Assembly (NCBI RefSeq): GCF_913055835.1 | Contig: NZ_CAJXKQ010000013.1 | Coordinates: forward strand, 39,512-103,511 | Origin: an uncultured Marinobacter sp. | Lineage (GTDB): Bacteria > Pseudomonadota > Gammaproteobacteria > Pseudomonadales > Oleiphilaceae | Direction: 5' to 3' | DNA length: 64,000 nucleotides | Shown: one piece after another, positions 30,977-40,810 of the stretch | Position numbering within the stretch: position 1 is the stretch's first letter | Layout of the letters: each line of letters begins with the position of its first letter | Notes under the pieces: model-generated | Told to the model about the DNA's origin: nothing | The model's database searches: none | Seen by the model: only the letters and a program-made list of their open reading frames with translations | Position numbers and translations under genes: made by a program

Positions 30977-33040
30977 ATGTCGAAGGGCGGTTTTCATCGT
31001 AGCGGGCTGGAGTGGTTTTCATCACTGCCGGCGTGTCTGCTGTTGCTGGCGGTGGTCATCTTCTCCACAAGCAGCGACATTCACAACCAGATGTTGCGGG
31101 GCGGTGAACAGCTTTGGAGTGGCTACTACAAGTTGCGGATGGACCCGGTTCAGCCCACCTGCGACCCGAACCGTGACATCGAGGCGGCAGTTGCTGCGGA
31201 AATGGCGGCCGATGATGCGGCGGATGACCCCATGGCAGCGTTGCTGGGGGCCGAGGAAAAAGACCCGGCCGATGTTCGGCTTGCTATCGAGCGGGCCGTT
31301 GCTGACTGCCGCGAGGCCCACCGGAATTTCGAGAATCTCAGGGACCAGCTGACACCGGGTGTAAAAGCCTATCGGGCTGTTGAGCTATTCATTGCGGACC
31401 TGATTGCGTTTGGCCTGGAGTCCCAGCGTTTCATTCTGGTGATCCTGGTCATGTTGTGTGCGGTGACCGCGACGCTGACCCGCCATCACATCGCCATGCG
31501 CGCCATGGAGACCAGGCTGGATTATACGGTTTCCCACACCCTGCAAACCATCGCCAATGCCATGCTACTGGGCTCGAGCGCAATCTTTCGCCAGTCCAGC
31601 CTGGGTTCAGACACGGCGGTCTCGTCCGAAGAGCTGTTGCTGCACAATTTCTGGATCGTCGGTTTCGCCTGCCTGACCCTCGCCAGCCTTTACCGGCTGT
31701 TCCGGGGGCCGGATGACCTTCAGGAGGGTGGCAACCTGAACAAGGCCTTCCTGGCAGTTCCACTGTATACCGTGATGTGCCTGATATCCGGCACCTATTT
31801 CGCCCTGATCGGACACGCCTCCGGGATTGGTATCTATCTCGGCAAGATGATGGAGCTGTCCGACATGTTCCTGAATGTCGGTCTGTATGTGTGGGTGGGT
31901 ATGATGCTGAAGCAGACCCGCCTGGCCACCCTGGTGTTCAATGTATTCCGGCCCTGGCGAATGCCGCCGGAAATGCTGGCGGTTGTAGCGGTTCTGGTGG
32001 CGGCCGTGCCAACGGCCTACACCGGTGCCTCCGGCATCTTCGTGATCGCCGCCGGCGCGGTGATCTACAGTGAATTGCGTGCCGCAGGGGCCCGGCGCCA
32101 TCTGGCCCTTGCAGCCACCGCCATGTCCGGCTCGCTGGGCGTGGTGTTGCGGCCCTGCCTGCTGGTGGTTGTCATTGCTTATCTGAACCGGGAAGTCACT
32201 ACTGATGAACTGTTTGGCTGGGGCATCTGGGTATTCGTACTGACCGCCACCATGTTCGCGATAGTGGCACTGAGTGTGAATCGCCAGAGCCAGTTCAACC
32301 TGGCCCCTTCTGCCGAAGCCTTCCCGGCCATGACTCAGGCGCTCAAGCCATTGATTCCCTATGTTCTGGTAATCGCTGCCGTAGTGCTGTTCTATCGTCT
32401 GGCACTGGACGTGAGCATGGATGAGTTTTCGGCGCCGAGGCTTCTGCCGGTGATCATGCTGGCAATCCTCATCTATGAGCATGTCAGCCTGAAAAACCGG
32501 AGAGGAAAAGCCTCAGGGGAAATTAACCATCAGGGGCTGGAGCGAAGTCTCCGCGGCGCCACCAACGACACGACAGCGGAAATCGGCGCGCTGTTGCTGT
32601 TGCTGGGTCTGTCGGTCAGCATCGGTGGGGTGATCGAGCGGGCTCACCTGATGGAGGTCTTCCCGCAATCGTTCGAAAGTGCCTGGTCGGCCATGCTGCT
32701 GATGGTGGTGATCCTGGTGATCCTGGGCATGATCATGGACGCGTTCGGCGCCGTGATCCTGGTGACGGCCACCGTTGCCACGATCGCCTACTCCAGTGGT
32801 ATCCATCCGATTCATTTCTGGATGGTTACCCTGGTGGCCTTCGAACTCGGCTACCTGAGCCCGCCGGTGGCCCTGAACCATCTGTTGACCCGGCAGGTCG
32901 TGGGAGAGGCGGAAGTGCTGGCAGCCCAGCAGGAGGGTGGTACTTTTTACCAGCGCCATGAACGCATCATCATGCCATTGATTGCCATGGGAATTTCGCT
33001 GGTGCTGGTAGCCTTTGTGCCGCTTCTATTCTATGCCTGA
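30977..33040 (+). CDS. TRAP transporter large permease, apparently with a fused small-subunit region
   Basis: 687 aa, many TM helices; YTGASGIFVIAAGAVIYSELRAAGARRHLALAATAMSGSLGVVLRPCLLVV; ILGMIMDAFGAVILVTATVATIAYSSGIHPIHFWMVTLVAFELGYLSPPVALNHLLT (DctM-like). Confidence 0.75.
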   Translation: MSKGGFHRSGLEWFSSLPACLLLLAVVIFSTSSDIHNQMLRGGEQLWSGYYKLRMDPVQPTCDPNRDIEAAVAAEMAADDAADDPMAALLGAEEKDPADVRLAIERAVADCREAHRNFENLRDQLTPGVKAYRAVELFIADLIAFGLESQRFILVILVMLCAVTATLTRHHIAMRAMETRLDYTVSHTLQTIANAMLLGSSAIFRQSSLGSDTAVSSEELLLHNFWIVGFACLTLASLYRLFRGPDDLQEGGNLNKAFLAVPLYTVMCLISGTYFALIGHASGIGIYLGKMMELSDMFLNVGLYVWVGMMLKQTRLATLVFNVFRPWRMPPEMLAVVAVLVAAVPTAYTGASGIFVIAAGAVIYSELRAAGARRHLALAATAMSGSLGVVLRPCLLVVVIAYLNREVTTDELFGWGIWVFVLTATMFAIVALSVNRQSQFNLAPSAEAFPAMTQALKPLIPYVLVIAAVVLFYRLALDVSMDEFSAPRLLPVIMLAILIYEHVSLKNRRGKASGEINHQGLERSLRGATNDTTAEIGALLLLLGLSVSIGGVIERAHLMEVFPQSFESAWSAMLLMVVILVILGMIMDAFGAVILVTATVATIAYSSGIHPIHFWMVTLVAFELGYLSPPVALNHLLTRQVVGEAEVLAAQQEGGTFYQRHERIIMPLIAMGISLVLVAFVPLLFYA

Positions 33041-33061
33041 TCCCGGAATGCGGGGTGGCCG

Positions 33062-33340
33062 CTAGCGGTTGCCCCACATCTTCGACACCGCGGCATCCGA
33101 GCCCAGGGTTCCCACAACCACGCAAACCCCGCCAACACCCAGAAACACCAGCATTGGAATCAGGGCGCCGACTTTGCCGGTGTATACCAGTGCAGTAACG
33201 GATACCGTTGCCAACACCAGGAACAACACCCCTACGACGTTCAGAACGGTCCGGTGGGACGACTTGTAGTTGGGCCCGACTTTCCCGGACTCCAGGGGTT
33301 TGAGGAGGGGGGCGAAAAGCTGTCGCAGGCGTTGTTTCAT
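33062..33340 (-). CDS. Small membrane protein of unknown function
   Basis: 92-aa ORF with two TM segments, downstream of pckA on the same strand. Confidence 0.5.
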   Translation of the reverse strand: MKQRLRQLFAPLLKPLESGKVGPNYKSSHRTVLNVVGVLFLVLATVSVTALVYTGKVGALIPMLVFLGVGGVCVVVGTLGSDAAVSKMWGNR

Positions 33341-33375
33341 GAAGCCATTTCCTTGATTGTGTCGCCCTATCATAC

Positions 33376-33406
33376 AAAAAAAGCGCCGTGCTTTCGCAGG
33401 GCGCTT
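33376..33406 (-). terminator. Rho-independent terminator downstream of pckA
   Basis: On the minus strand: AAGCGCCCTGCGAAAGCACGGCGCTTTTTTT, a GC stem closed by a GAAA tetraloop with a 7-T tail. Confidence 0.8.
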
Positions 33407-33415
33407 CCTTGACAG

Positions 33416-33449
33416 GGGTCAGATGAAAGCGTTCATCTGACCCTGTTTT
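33416..33449 (+). terminator. Terminator-like hairpin (12-bp perfect stem)
   Basis: GGGTCAGATGAA-AGCG-TTCATCTGACCC followed by TGTTTT on the + strand; homologous to the hairpin at 39965-39999. Confidence 0.6.
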
Positions 33450-33456
33450 CAGCTTT

Positions 33457-34992
33457 TCAGCTCAGCTTGGGGCCGGCCTCGACGATAGAATCCGCCACGT
33501 CGAATTTCTTGAAGTTCTCGACGAACTGGGCGATCAGCTCCTGGGCCTTGCCGTCGTAGTAATCCGGGCTTACCCATGTGTTGCGCGGGTTCAGCAGCTC
33601 GGTGTCGACGCCCGGAACATGCTTGGGCACATCCAGGTTGAGGGTCGGAAGGTGTTCGGTTTCCACGTCGTCCAGGTCGCCGTTCTGGATGGCGGCGATG
33701 ATGGCACGGGTGGTGGGGATGCTGAAGCGCTGGCCTTCACCGTAGGGGCCGCCGGTCCAGCCGGTGTTCACCAGGAAGACCTTGCTGCCAAACTCGTCCA
33801 TCCGCTTCATCAGCAACTCGGCGTATACGCCGGCCGGACGCGGGAAGAAAGGCGCGCCGAAGCAGGTGGAGAAGGTTGACTTCAGTTTCGAGGAAGAACC
33901 CATCTCGGTGGAGCCAACCAGCGCGGTGTAGCCACTAAGGAAGTGGTAAGCGGCGCCTTCGCGGCTCAGGATGGACACGGGCGGCAGAACGCCGGTCATG
34001 TCACAGGTCAGGAACACGATGTGGGACGGTTCTCCGGCACGGTTCTCGATCACGCGTTTTTCAACGTGGTCCAGCGGGTAGGCGCAACGGGAGTTCTCGG
34101 TCAGCGACACATCGGTGTAATCCGGCTCGCGGGTTTCCGGATCGATTACCACGTTCTCGACGATAGCGCCAAAGCGGATGGCATCCCAGATGATCGGCTC
34201 GTTCTTGCGGGACAGGTCGATGCACTTGGCGTAGCAACCGCCCTCGATGTTGAATACCGTGCCCGGGCCCCAGCCGTGTTCGTCATCGCCGATCAGATAG
34301 CGGTGCGGGTCTGCCGACAGGGTGGTCTTGCCGGTGCCGGAAAGACCGAAGAACAGGCAGGTTTCGCCGTCTTCACCGACGTTGGCGGAGCAGTGCATGG
34401 GCAGCACGTCTTTCTCGGGCAACAGGAAGTTTTGTACCGAGAACATGGCCTTTTTCATTTCGCCGGCGTAGTGCATGCCTGCCAGCAAAACCTTGCGCTT
34501 GGCAAAGTTGATCATTACGCAGCCGTTGCTGTTGGTGCCATCGCGCTCGGGCACGCACTCGAAGTTGGCGGCGTTGAGGATCTGCCATTCCTGCTTGTCG
34601 GCCGGGTTGTAGCTGTCCGGGCGGATAAACAGATTGCGACCGAACAGGTTCTGCCACGCGGTCTCGGTGGTCATCTTGACCGGCAGGTAATGTTCCGGGT
34701 CGGAACCGACATGAACGTGAGACACGAACTGGTCTTTTTCGGCGATGTAGGCTTCAACACGATCCCAGAGGGCGTCGAATTTTTCGGCGTCGAAAGGGCG
34801 GTTGATCGGACCCCAGTGGATATCGTCCGAGGTGCTGGGCTCCTCGACAATATAACGGTCCATAGGAGACCGGCCTGTGCGGTCACCGGTTTTTACGACC
34901 AGGGAACCGTTGGATGCCAGCTGGCCTTCGTCACGTGCCAGTGCCACCTCAACCAGTCGTGCTGTACTCAGATCATTATAAGTGTTGCTCAC
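33457..34992 (-). CDS. pckA: Phosphoenolpyruvate carboxykinase (ATP)
   Basis: [48 protein letters not shown]. Confidence 0.97.
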   Translation of the reverse strand: MSNTYNDLSTARLVEVALARDEGQLASNGSLVVKTGDRTGRSPMDRYIVEEPSTSDDIHWGPINRPFDAEKFDALWDRVEAYIAEKDQFVSHVHVGSDPEHYLPVKMTTETAWQNLFGRNLFIRPDSYNPADKQEWQILNAANFECVPERDGTNSNGCVMINFAKRKVLLAGMHYAGEMKKAMFSVQNFLLPEKDVLPMHCSANVGEDGETCLFFGLSGTGKTTLSADPHRYLIGDDEHGWGPGTVFNIEGGCYAKCIDLSRKNEPIIWDAIRFGAIVENVVIDPETREPDYTDVSLTENSRCAYPLDHVEKRVIENRAGEPSHIVFLTCDMTGVLPPVSILSREGAAYHFLSGYTALVGSTEMGSSSKLKSTFSTCFGAPFFPRPAGVYAELLMKRMDEFGSKVFLVNTGWTGGPYGEGQRFSIPTTRAIIAAIQNGDLDDVETEHLPTLNLDVPKHVPGVDTELLNPRNTWVSPDYYDGKAQELIAQFVENFKKFDVADSIVEAGPKLS

Positions 34993-35164
34993 TTCGACCT
35001 CGCCCTCGGGATGTCTTAGTGATTGCTCAGGCCGCCCCCCAAAATTGACGGAAATCTGAGCAATCGGGTCAATTCAGGCGCGCTATTATGCCAGAGACGC
35101 CGGTAAAAAACGACTGCGCGGGAAGCCTTGCTATCAGCGGTTTCCCGGCCAATCGAACGAGCTT

Positions 35165-36019
35165 CTAGTGTAGCGTATGACCGGTGAAAAGATGATCAAT
35201 ATCATTTCTATCGAAGCGATAGTGAGCGTGACAGAACTGGCAGTCCATCTCGATGGAGCCCTGTTCCTCCAGAATGCTGTAGCACTCCTCGCGGCCAATG
35301 GCTTCCAGGGCACCGAGCGTGCGCTCCCGGGAACAGCTGCACCGGAAGGCGACCGGTTCGGCATCAAACAGCCGGACGGTTTCCTCGTGGAACAGGCGGT
35401 GAAGCAGGGTTTCACTGTCCAGCTGAAGCAACTCGAAAGCTTCGACGGTCCGCGCCAGATGGTTTACCCGATCCCAGAGGTCTTGATCCTCTTCCGTGGC
35501 ACCCGGGAGGCGCTGGAGCATCAGTCCGGCAGCACCGTTTTCGTCGGCAAACAGGAACAGGCTGGTGGGAATCTGTTCTGAACGGTCAAAGTATTCCTCA
35601 AGGCAGCCGCCAAGGGTCTCCTGATCCCTGGGCACCACACCCTGGTAGCGGTTGCCGCGGTTTGGCGTAATGGTGATGGCCATACGGCCTTCACCGAGCA
35701 GGTCATGGAAGCTGTCTTCGCTGACCGCATGCTCGTCAAAGCGGGCCAGCCCACGGATATGCCGGTCGTGGCTGCATTCGGCCATCAACGTGCGCAATGG
35801 CCCCTCTCCCTGGGCCTGAACCGACAGGGTGCCCTCGAACTTCAGGGTGCTGCTCATCAGGATGCTTGCCACCAGGGCTTCCCCGAGGAGTTCGCGGACG
35901 GTGTCCGGATATGGCGCCTGGCTGCCAATTTCCTGATAGCTGTCTGCCAGCTGCACCCAGGCTCCCCGCACCTGGCTGTGTTCAAAAATAAAGCGCTGGA
36001 ACTGGTCGCGGGATGCCAT
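35165..36019 (-). CDS. hslO: Redox-regulated chaperone Hsp33
   Basis: C-terminal Zn site RCSCSR...MDCQFCHAHYRF; N-terminal family match. Confidence 0.94.
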   Translation of the reverse strand: MASRDQFQRFIFEHSQVRGAWVQLADSYQEIGSQAPYPDTVRELLGEALVASILMSSTLKFEGTLSVQAQGEGPLRTLMAECSHDRHIRGLARFDEHAVSEDSFHDLLGEGRMAITITPNRGNRYQGVVPRDQETLGGCLEEYFDRSEQIPTSLFLFADENGAAGLMLQRLPGATEEDQDLWDRVNHLARTVEAFELLQLDSETLLHRLFHEETVRLFDAEPVAFRCSCSRERTLGALEAIGREECYSILEEQGSIEMDCQFCHAHYRFDRNDIDHLFTGHTLH

Positions 36020-36087
36020 GTTGTGTCTCCTGAATGCTAAATGCCGGTCGTTGCACGTTGACTGAAGGCGGGGATGTATAAATGGGT

Positions 36088-36495
36088 TCAGAGGCCGTTC
36101 TGTTCGCGAAAGCGCTGAATGTCCCTGCGGTCTTTCTTCGAGGGGCGTCTGGCCGGGGGAAGCTGCGCTGCCTGCATGGTTTTGCGCTGCCAGGCCATTT
36201 CCTCGCGTTTCTTAACGCTGTCTTCGGTTTCGTGGTAGAGCTTCTGGGCTTCGGGTGCCCCGCGGCGCCGGTCGCTGATGTCATCAACTATAACGATTTT
36301 TTCCTGCCAGCCCAGGCGCAGTGTCAGCTTCGCGCCGGTTTCTACCAGCTTGCCGGGCTTGCAGCGCTGGCTGTTGTAGTGGACCTTACCCCCCTCAATC
36401 GCTTCCTTGGCCAGGGAGCGGGTTTTGTAGAAGCGGGCGGCCCAGAGCCATTTGTCGAGTCTTACCCTTTGGTCGTCAGCGGTTGATGCCGTCAT
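36088..36495 (-). CDS. hslR: Hsp15 heat-shock RNA-binding protein (S4 domain)
   Basis: VRLDKWLWAARFYKTRSLAKEAIEGGKVHYNSQRCKPGKLVETGAKLTLR. Confidence 0.92.
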   Translation of the reverse strand: MTASTADDQRVRLDKWLWAARFYKTRSLAKEAIEGGKVHYNSQRCKPGKLVETGAKLTLRLGWQEKIVIVDDISDRRRGAPEAQKLYHETEDSVKKREEMAWQRKTMQAAQLPPARRPSKKDRRDIQRFREQNGL

Positions 36496-36536
36496 GTCTC
36501 CTCACCTGATGGGCTTGTTCGTCAATTATAACCCTG

Positions 36537-37226
36537 TCATCGGCCGGATGGCAGGGGCGACCGCTGGCGAAGGGTCGGGAGAATTTCGTCGAAGTGGTGG
36601 ATGCAGGGAATTTCCGGGTGCCGTTGCCGGGCCTCCTGTTGGCTGTCGGGCGCGAGGACCGCAAGGCACTGGGCAATACCGGCTGCCAGGGCACTTTCCA
36701 ATACCGGGAAGCTGTCGTCGACCATCAGGGTGTTGTCGGCCTCATAGGGCGTCACCTGCTGGAGATCCTGCCAGAACGATGGGTCTTCCTTGGGCTTGCC
36801 TAGCTGATGGCTGGAGACTATGGCATCCACCCGTGTGTCCAGGCCGGTTCGTTTCAGCTTCAGGGCCAGAGGGTCCGGGTGACAGTTGGTGACAATCACC
36901 GAGTGAAGCCCGGATTGCCTCAGGGCATCGAGAAAATCCGTGACGTGAGGGCGGTATCCGATCCGGTCGCCCACCTCAGCTTTCAGCCCGGTAATGTCCA
37001 GGGACAGGCGCTCGCTCCAGTAATCGGTGCAATACCAGTTCAGTGAGCCGCGCTCGGCCATGATCATCGGGATCAGTCGGTCTTTCGCTTCCTGGGGATG
37101 AAGGTCATAGTGCTCGGCGTACCTGGTCGGCAGGTGCTCGAGCCAGAAGTGGTTATCGAAATGCAGATCCAGCAGTGTCCCGTCCATATCCAGGAACACG
37201 GTGTTAAGCGAGGACCAGTCAACCAT
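36537..37226 (-). CDS. yrfG: HAD-family GMP/IMP nucleotidase YrfG
   Basis: VFLDMDGTLLDLHFDNHFWLEHLPTRYAEHYDL; adjacent to hslR-hslO as in many gammaproteobacteria. Confidence 0.88.
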   Translation of the reverse strand: MVDWSSLNTVFLDMDGTLLDLHFDNHFWLEHLPTRYAEHYDLHPQEAKDRLIPMIMAERGSLNWYCTDYWSERLSLDITGLKAEVGDRIGYRPHVTDFLDALRQSGLHSVIVTNCHPDPLALKLKRTGLDTRVDAIVSSHQLGKPKEDPSFWQDLQQVTPYEADNTLMVDDSFPVLESALAAGIAQCLAVLAPDSQQEARQRHPEIPCIHHFDEILPTLRQRSPLPSGR

Positions 37227-37227
37227 A

Positions 37228-37261
37228 AACAAAAACAGCCTGAAGAATTTGCTTCAGGCTG
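37228..37261 (-). terminator. Rho-independent terminator of the 37322-37651 gene
   Basis: Minus strand CAGCCTGAAG-caaatt-CTTCAGGCTG followed by TTTTTG. Confidence 0.75.
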
Positions 37262-37321
37262 CCGCAGTTCACTCGTCGGGGCAAGCCGTGAAAGTACGGA
37301 GGCGTGCCCGATGGAGCCGGA

Positions 37322-37651
37322 TCAGTTGCTGGTATGTACCGTTTCGGGCTTCTTGCCGGTGCGGGTACATCCCAGGCAGCGCACGAAGGTCGCCTTGGCA
37401 GGCCCCATGACCAGAACCTCACCGGCTTCATCGGCGTTGCCGCCCAGCAGGGAGAAGGGCAGGGATACCAGGTAGACAGCGCCGCCCACAATGGTGGTTG
37501 CCAGCAGGGCCGGACGAACAAAAATCGCATCGCCGGTCATGGCCAGCGCTGACGGGGTTTCATCCACGGCCTGGGCGTGTCCGAGAGAAGAGAATGCCAT
37601 CAGGCAGGCCGCCAGAGTGGCCACCAGAGTGCGGGAAATCTTGCGGGTCAT
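37322..37651 (-). CDS. Small exported/membrane protein of unknown function
   Basis: Signal peptide-like N-terminus MTRKISRTLVATLAACLMAFSSLGHAQA, one more TM, terminal CLGCTRTGKKPE. Confidence 0.6.
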   Translation of the reverse strand: MTRKISRTLVATLAACLMAFSSLGHAQAVDETPSALAMTGDAIFVRPALLATTIVGGAVYLVSLPFSLLGGNADEAGEVLVMGPAKATFVRCLGCTRTGKKPETVHTSN

Positions 37652-37788
37652 CGTACTGTCTCCTGAGCTTTTTGGCCCTAAATACCGCCCCATTGTATAC
37701 CTTGGGCGTAAATCCTCTGTTAACTATGAATCATATTTGCGCATTTTCAAACGATTTTTCGTTGCTGAATGTGCCATCTCGTAAGCGT

Positions 37789-38601
37789 TCAACGCTGGCA
37801 ACGTGGGCAGTAAACAGTGGATCGGTTATTCATTCGGATTTCTTTCAACGTCGTCCCGCACTCTTTGCATGGCTGGCCGCCGCGACCATATACCAATAAA
37901 GATTGAGCAAAGTAGCCGGGCTTGCCGTCACTGTTCACAAAGTCCCGCAGGGTAGTGCCGCCCATCAGGATAGCGGCACTGAGCGTTTCCCGGATGGCTT
38001 CGGCCAGCCTGTGATAGCGGTCGAGGCTGATTCTTCCTGCTTTTCGGCGGGGATGGATGCCGGATTTGAACAGGGCTTCGTTGGCGTAGATGTTACCCAC
38101 CCCGACCACGACATGATTGTCCATGATGAAAGACTTCACCGGGGTATTTTTGCCGCGGGACAGCCGGAACAACAGTGCACCATTGAATTCGGGGGCCAGG
38201 GGTTCGGGGCCAAGATGGCTGATAAGTGGGTGCTCTGAGGCAGAGTCGGCCCAGAGCCAGCAGCCAAACCGGCGAGGGTCGTTGAATCGCAGAATGACGC
38301 CGGACTGTAACGCCAGGTCGATATGGTCATGTGCCAGCGGCGGGGTATTGTCGGTGATAATACGCAGGCTGCCGGACATGCCAAGGTGAACGATCACTGA
38401 GCCCTGATTGAGATTCAGGAACAAATACTTGGCCCGACGGTCTACGCTTCTAATGATCTGACCTTCCAGCCGCTCGGCCAGGTCCGCGGGTACAGGCCAT
38501 CGCAGGCTGCCGTTGCGCACAGTCACACGGGTAATGGTCTCACCTTCGCAATGGGGAGCTATTCCCCGGCGGGTGGTTTCTACTTCTGGCAGTTCAGGCA
38601 C
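37789..38601 (-). CDS. mutM: Formamidopyrimidine-DNA glycosylase
   Basis: [15 protein letters not shown]-terminal zinc finger [26 protein letters not shown]. Confidence 0.96.
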   Translation of the reverse strand: MPELPEVETTRRGIAPHCEGETITRVTVRNGSLRWPVPADLAERLEGQIIRSVDRRAKYLFLNLNQGSVIVHLGMSGSLRIITDNTPPLAHDHIDLALQSGVILRFNDPRRFGCWLWADSASEHPLISHLGPEPLAPEFNGALLFRLSRGKNTPVKSFIMDNHVVVGVGNIYANEALFKSGIHPRRKAGRISLDRYHRLAEAIRETLSAAILMGGTTLRDFVNSDGKPGYFAQSLLVYGRGGQPCKECGTTLKEIRMNNRSTVYCPRCQR

Positions 38602-38672
38602 GAGCGGGCATCTCCGATGGAAAACGGGTAAGTGTAATCAGTAACAATTTTGCATCCAAATGCTGTTGTTGT

Positions 38673-38690
38673 GGCTTACAGCTGTACGCT
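38673..38690. promoter_or_regulatory. Candidate FabR/DesT-type operator upstream of the desaturase gene
   Basis: GGCTTACAGCTGTACGCT, a near-palindrome centred on TACAGCTGTA, about 50 bp upstream of the ATG at 38742; close to the FabR consensus AGCGTACAnnTGTACGCT as I remember it. Confidence 0.45.
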
Positions 38691-38741
38691 AAAGTGGCTG
38701 GGTTGGCCTCGCGCCATAGATAATGATTTTGAGGATTTGCT

Positions 38742-39920
38742 ATGTGGTTTAACGGTCTCCTGGACCTGTCGGTGATGCAGCTCATTCTGGTCACCCTCGG
38801 AATGACACACGTCACGATTGTCAGTGTTACGCTCTATCTGCATCGCCACTCGGCGCACAACTCGCTGGACCTGCATCCGGCCCTGAAACACTTCTTCCGG
38901 TTCTGGCTCTGGCTGACCACCGCCCAGAACACCAAAGAGTGGACCGCTATCCACCGTAAACACCACGCCAAGTGCGAAACCGAGGAAGATCCCCACAGCC
39001 CGGTGGTGTTGGGCATTCGCAAGGTTCTGTTCCAGGGTGCTGAGCTCTATGCCGAATCTGCGACCCCGGAAACGCTCGAGCGCTATGGCCAGCGGACCCC
39101 GGAAGACTGGGTAGAGCGTAATGTCTACAGCCGCTACAAGATGCTGGGCATCGCGTTGATGGCGGTTATCAACCTGGCCCTATTTGGCGTGCACGGCATC
39201 TGGATCTGGGCGGTACAGATGATGTGGATCCCGGTGTGGGCTGCTGGTGTGGTCAATGGCATTGGCCACTGGATGGGTTACCGGAACTACGAGTGTGCCG
39301 ACAACGCCCGCAACATCAGCCCGCTGGGTTTTCTGATCGGTGGCGAAGAGCTGCACAACAATCATCACACCTACCCGAATTCCTCCAAGCTGTCCCGTCG
39401 CTGGTTCGAGGTGGATATCGGCTGGGGCTATATTCGTCTGTTCCAGTTGTTCGGCCTGGCCAAGCCCAAGGGCTATCGTCCGATTGCGCACCATGTGCCG
39501 GGTAAGCTTGAAGTAGATGTTGAGACCGTCCAGGCCATCGCCAACAACCGCTTCGACATCATGCGACAGTACCGCAAGCGGGTTATGGAGCCGGTGTTGC
39601 GCCAGCAGAAGTCGCTGATGGACGACGAGATCCGGCCCCGGTACCGGAAGCTCAAGCAGCTGCTTTCACGCGAGATTACGCTCATCCATCCGAAGGAAAA
39701 GGAAACTCTCGAGTCCGTGCTGGAACGCAATGCGGTCCTGCGCCAGATCTACGAGAAGAGCCACGAGCTGCAGGCGCTCTGGCGCCAGCGTGGGCTCAAA
39801 CCCCAGGACAAGCTGAACGCGCTGATGGAATGGTGCCGCGAGGCGGAAGCCAGCGGTATCCGGTATCTTGAGGAGTTTGCCGAACATCTCAGGGCCTATT
39901 CGCTGCGCCCCTCGGCCTGA
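38742..39920 (+). CDS. Fatty acid desaturase (delta-9 type)
   Basis: His boxes HRHSAHNS, HRKHHAKC, HNNHHTYPNS; acyl-CoA desaturase family. Confidence 0.9.
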   Translation: MWFNGLLDLSVMQLILVTLGMTHVTIVSVTLYLHRHSAHNSLDLHPALKHFFRFWLWLTTAQNTKEWTAIHRKHHAKCETEEDPHSPVVLGIRKVLFQGAELYAESATPETLERYGQRTPEDWVERNVYSRYKMLGIALMAVINLALFGVHGIWIWAVQMMWIPVWAAGVVNGIGHWMGYRNYECADNARNISPLGFLIGGEELHNNHHTYPNSSKLSRRWFEVDIGWGYIRLFQLFGLAKPKGYRPIAHHVPGKLEVDVETVQAIANNRFDIMRQYRKRVMEPVLRQQKSLMDDEIRPRYRKLKQLLSREITLIHPKEKETLESVLERNAVLRQIYEKSHELQALWRQRGLKPQDKLNALMEWCREAEASGIRYLEEFAEHLRAYSLRPSA

Positions 39921-39964
39921 TCGGGAGCCAGGAGTCCACCTGAAACGGTTTCGGCGGTGAACGC

Positions 39965-39999
39965 GGGGCCAGATGAAAGCCTTCATCTGGCCCCTTTTT
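39965..39999 (+). terminator. Rho-independent terminator between the convergent desaturase and rsmD genes
   Basis: GGGGCCAGATGAA-AGCC-TTCATCTGGCCCC + TTTTT, 13-bp perfect stem. Confidence 0.85.
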
Positions 40000-40649
40000 C
40001 ATTCGGGCTCGGGAGCGACCCGGAATAACGAGTAGGTGACCTGCCCCGCGCTTTTCTGACGGTGCAGATGCCAGGATGCAGGCACTGCCGGGGTTGGTAA
40101 TTCGCTCTCGTGTTCCACATAAACCCAGCCGCCGGGTTTGATCCAGGCCTGTTCCTCAAGCAACGGAAACAGTTTCTCCAGCCAGCCCTGGCGGAACGGC
40201 GGATCCATGAACACGATGTCGAACGGTGGCCGGTTTCTCTGGCGCAGGTAGCTCTCTACGTCTGAACACGCCACCTCGCCGCCCTCGGATTTCAAGAGCC
40301 TGAGGTTGTCCCTTAGCGCCTTCGCCAGGGCCGGGGTGTGATCCACGAGGGTTGCTCGTGCGGCACCTCTGGACAGGGCCTCCAGCCCAAGTGCGCCGGA
40401 GCCGGCGAACAGATCCAGGCAGTCGCTTCCTGCAAGGTGAAAGGCCAGCCAGTTGAACAGGGTTTCCCGGGTTCGAGCGGGAGTTGGCCGCACGCCACCG
40501 GCATCCGGAAAGCGCAGTTTCCGGCTGCGCCAGTCGCCGCCGATGATTCGCAGTTCACCGGTGCCGATTTTGTTGTGCGCCGAAGCAGCACCGCGACCGG
40601 GAGGGTTTCTTTTTGAAGGGCTCTGACTGGTGGGTTTTCGGCGCGCCAT
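39999..40649 (-). CDS. rsmD: 16S rRNA (guanine(966)-N(2))-methyltransferase
   Basis: GELRIIGGDWRSRKLRFPD...VRPTPARTRETLFNWL...CLDLFAGSGALGLEALSRGA...DIVFMDPPF. Confidence 0.95.
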   Translation of the reverse strand: MARRKPTSQSPSKRNPPGRGAASAHNKIGTGELRIIGGDWRSRKLRFPDAGGVRPTPARTRETLFNWLAFHLAGSDCLDLFAGSGALGLEALSRGAARATLVDHTPALAKALRDNLRLLKSEGGEVACSDVESYLRQRNRPPFDIVFMDPPFRQGWLEKLFPLLEEQAWIKPGGWVYVEHESELPTPAVPASWHLHRQKSAGQVTYSLFRVAPEPE

Positions 40650-40810
40650 AGTCGCGGCTCCGGGACTGTGCTGGGTTCTGGGTCTCTGCGCGCATCTTAC
40701 CGGAAACCGGGCCGGGCGCGATAATCCGGGCGGCCCTCACTTCAACGGGACAGTCTGCTAGAATGTCGGCTTTCTTTGTCCCGCCCATTCAGACTGATGG
40801 ATTGACTTTT

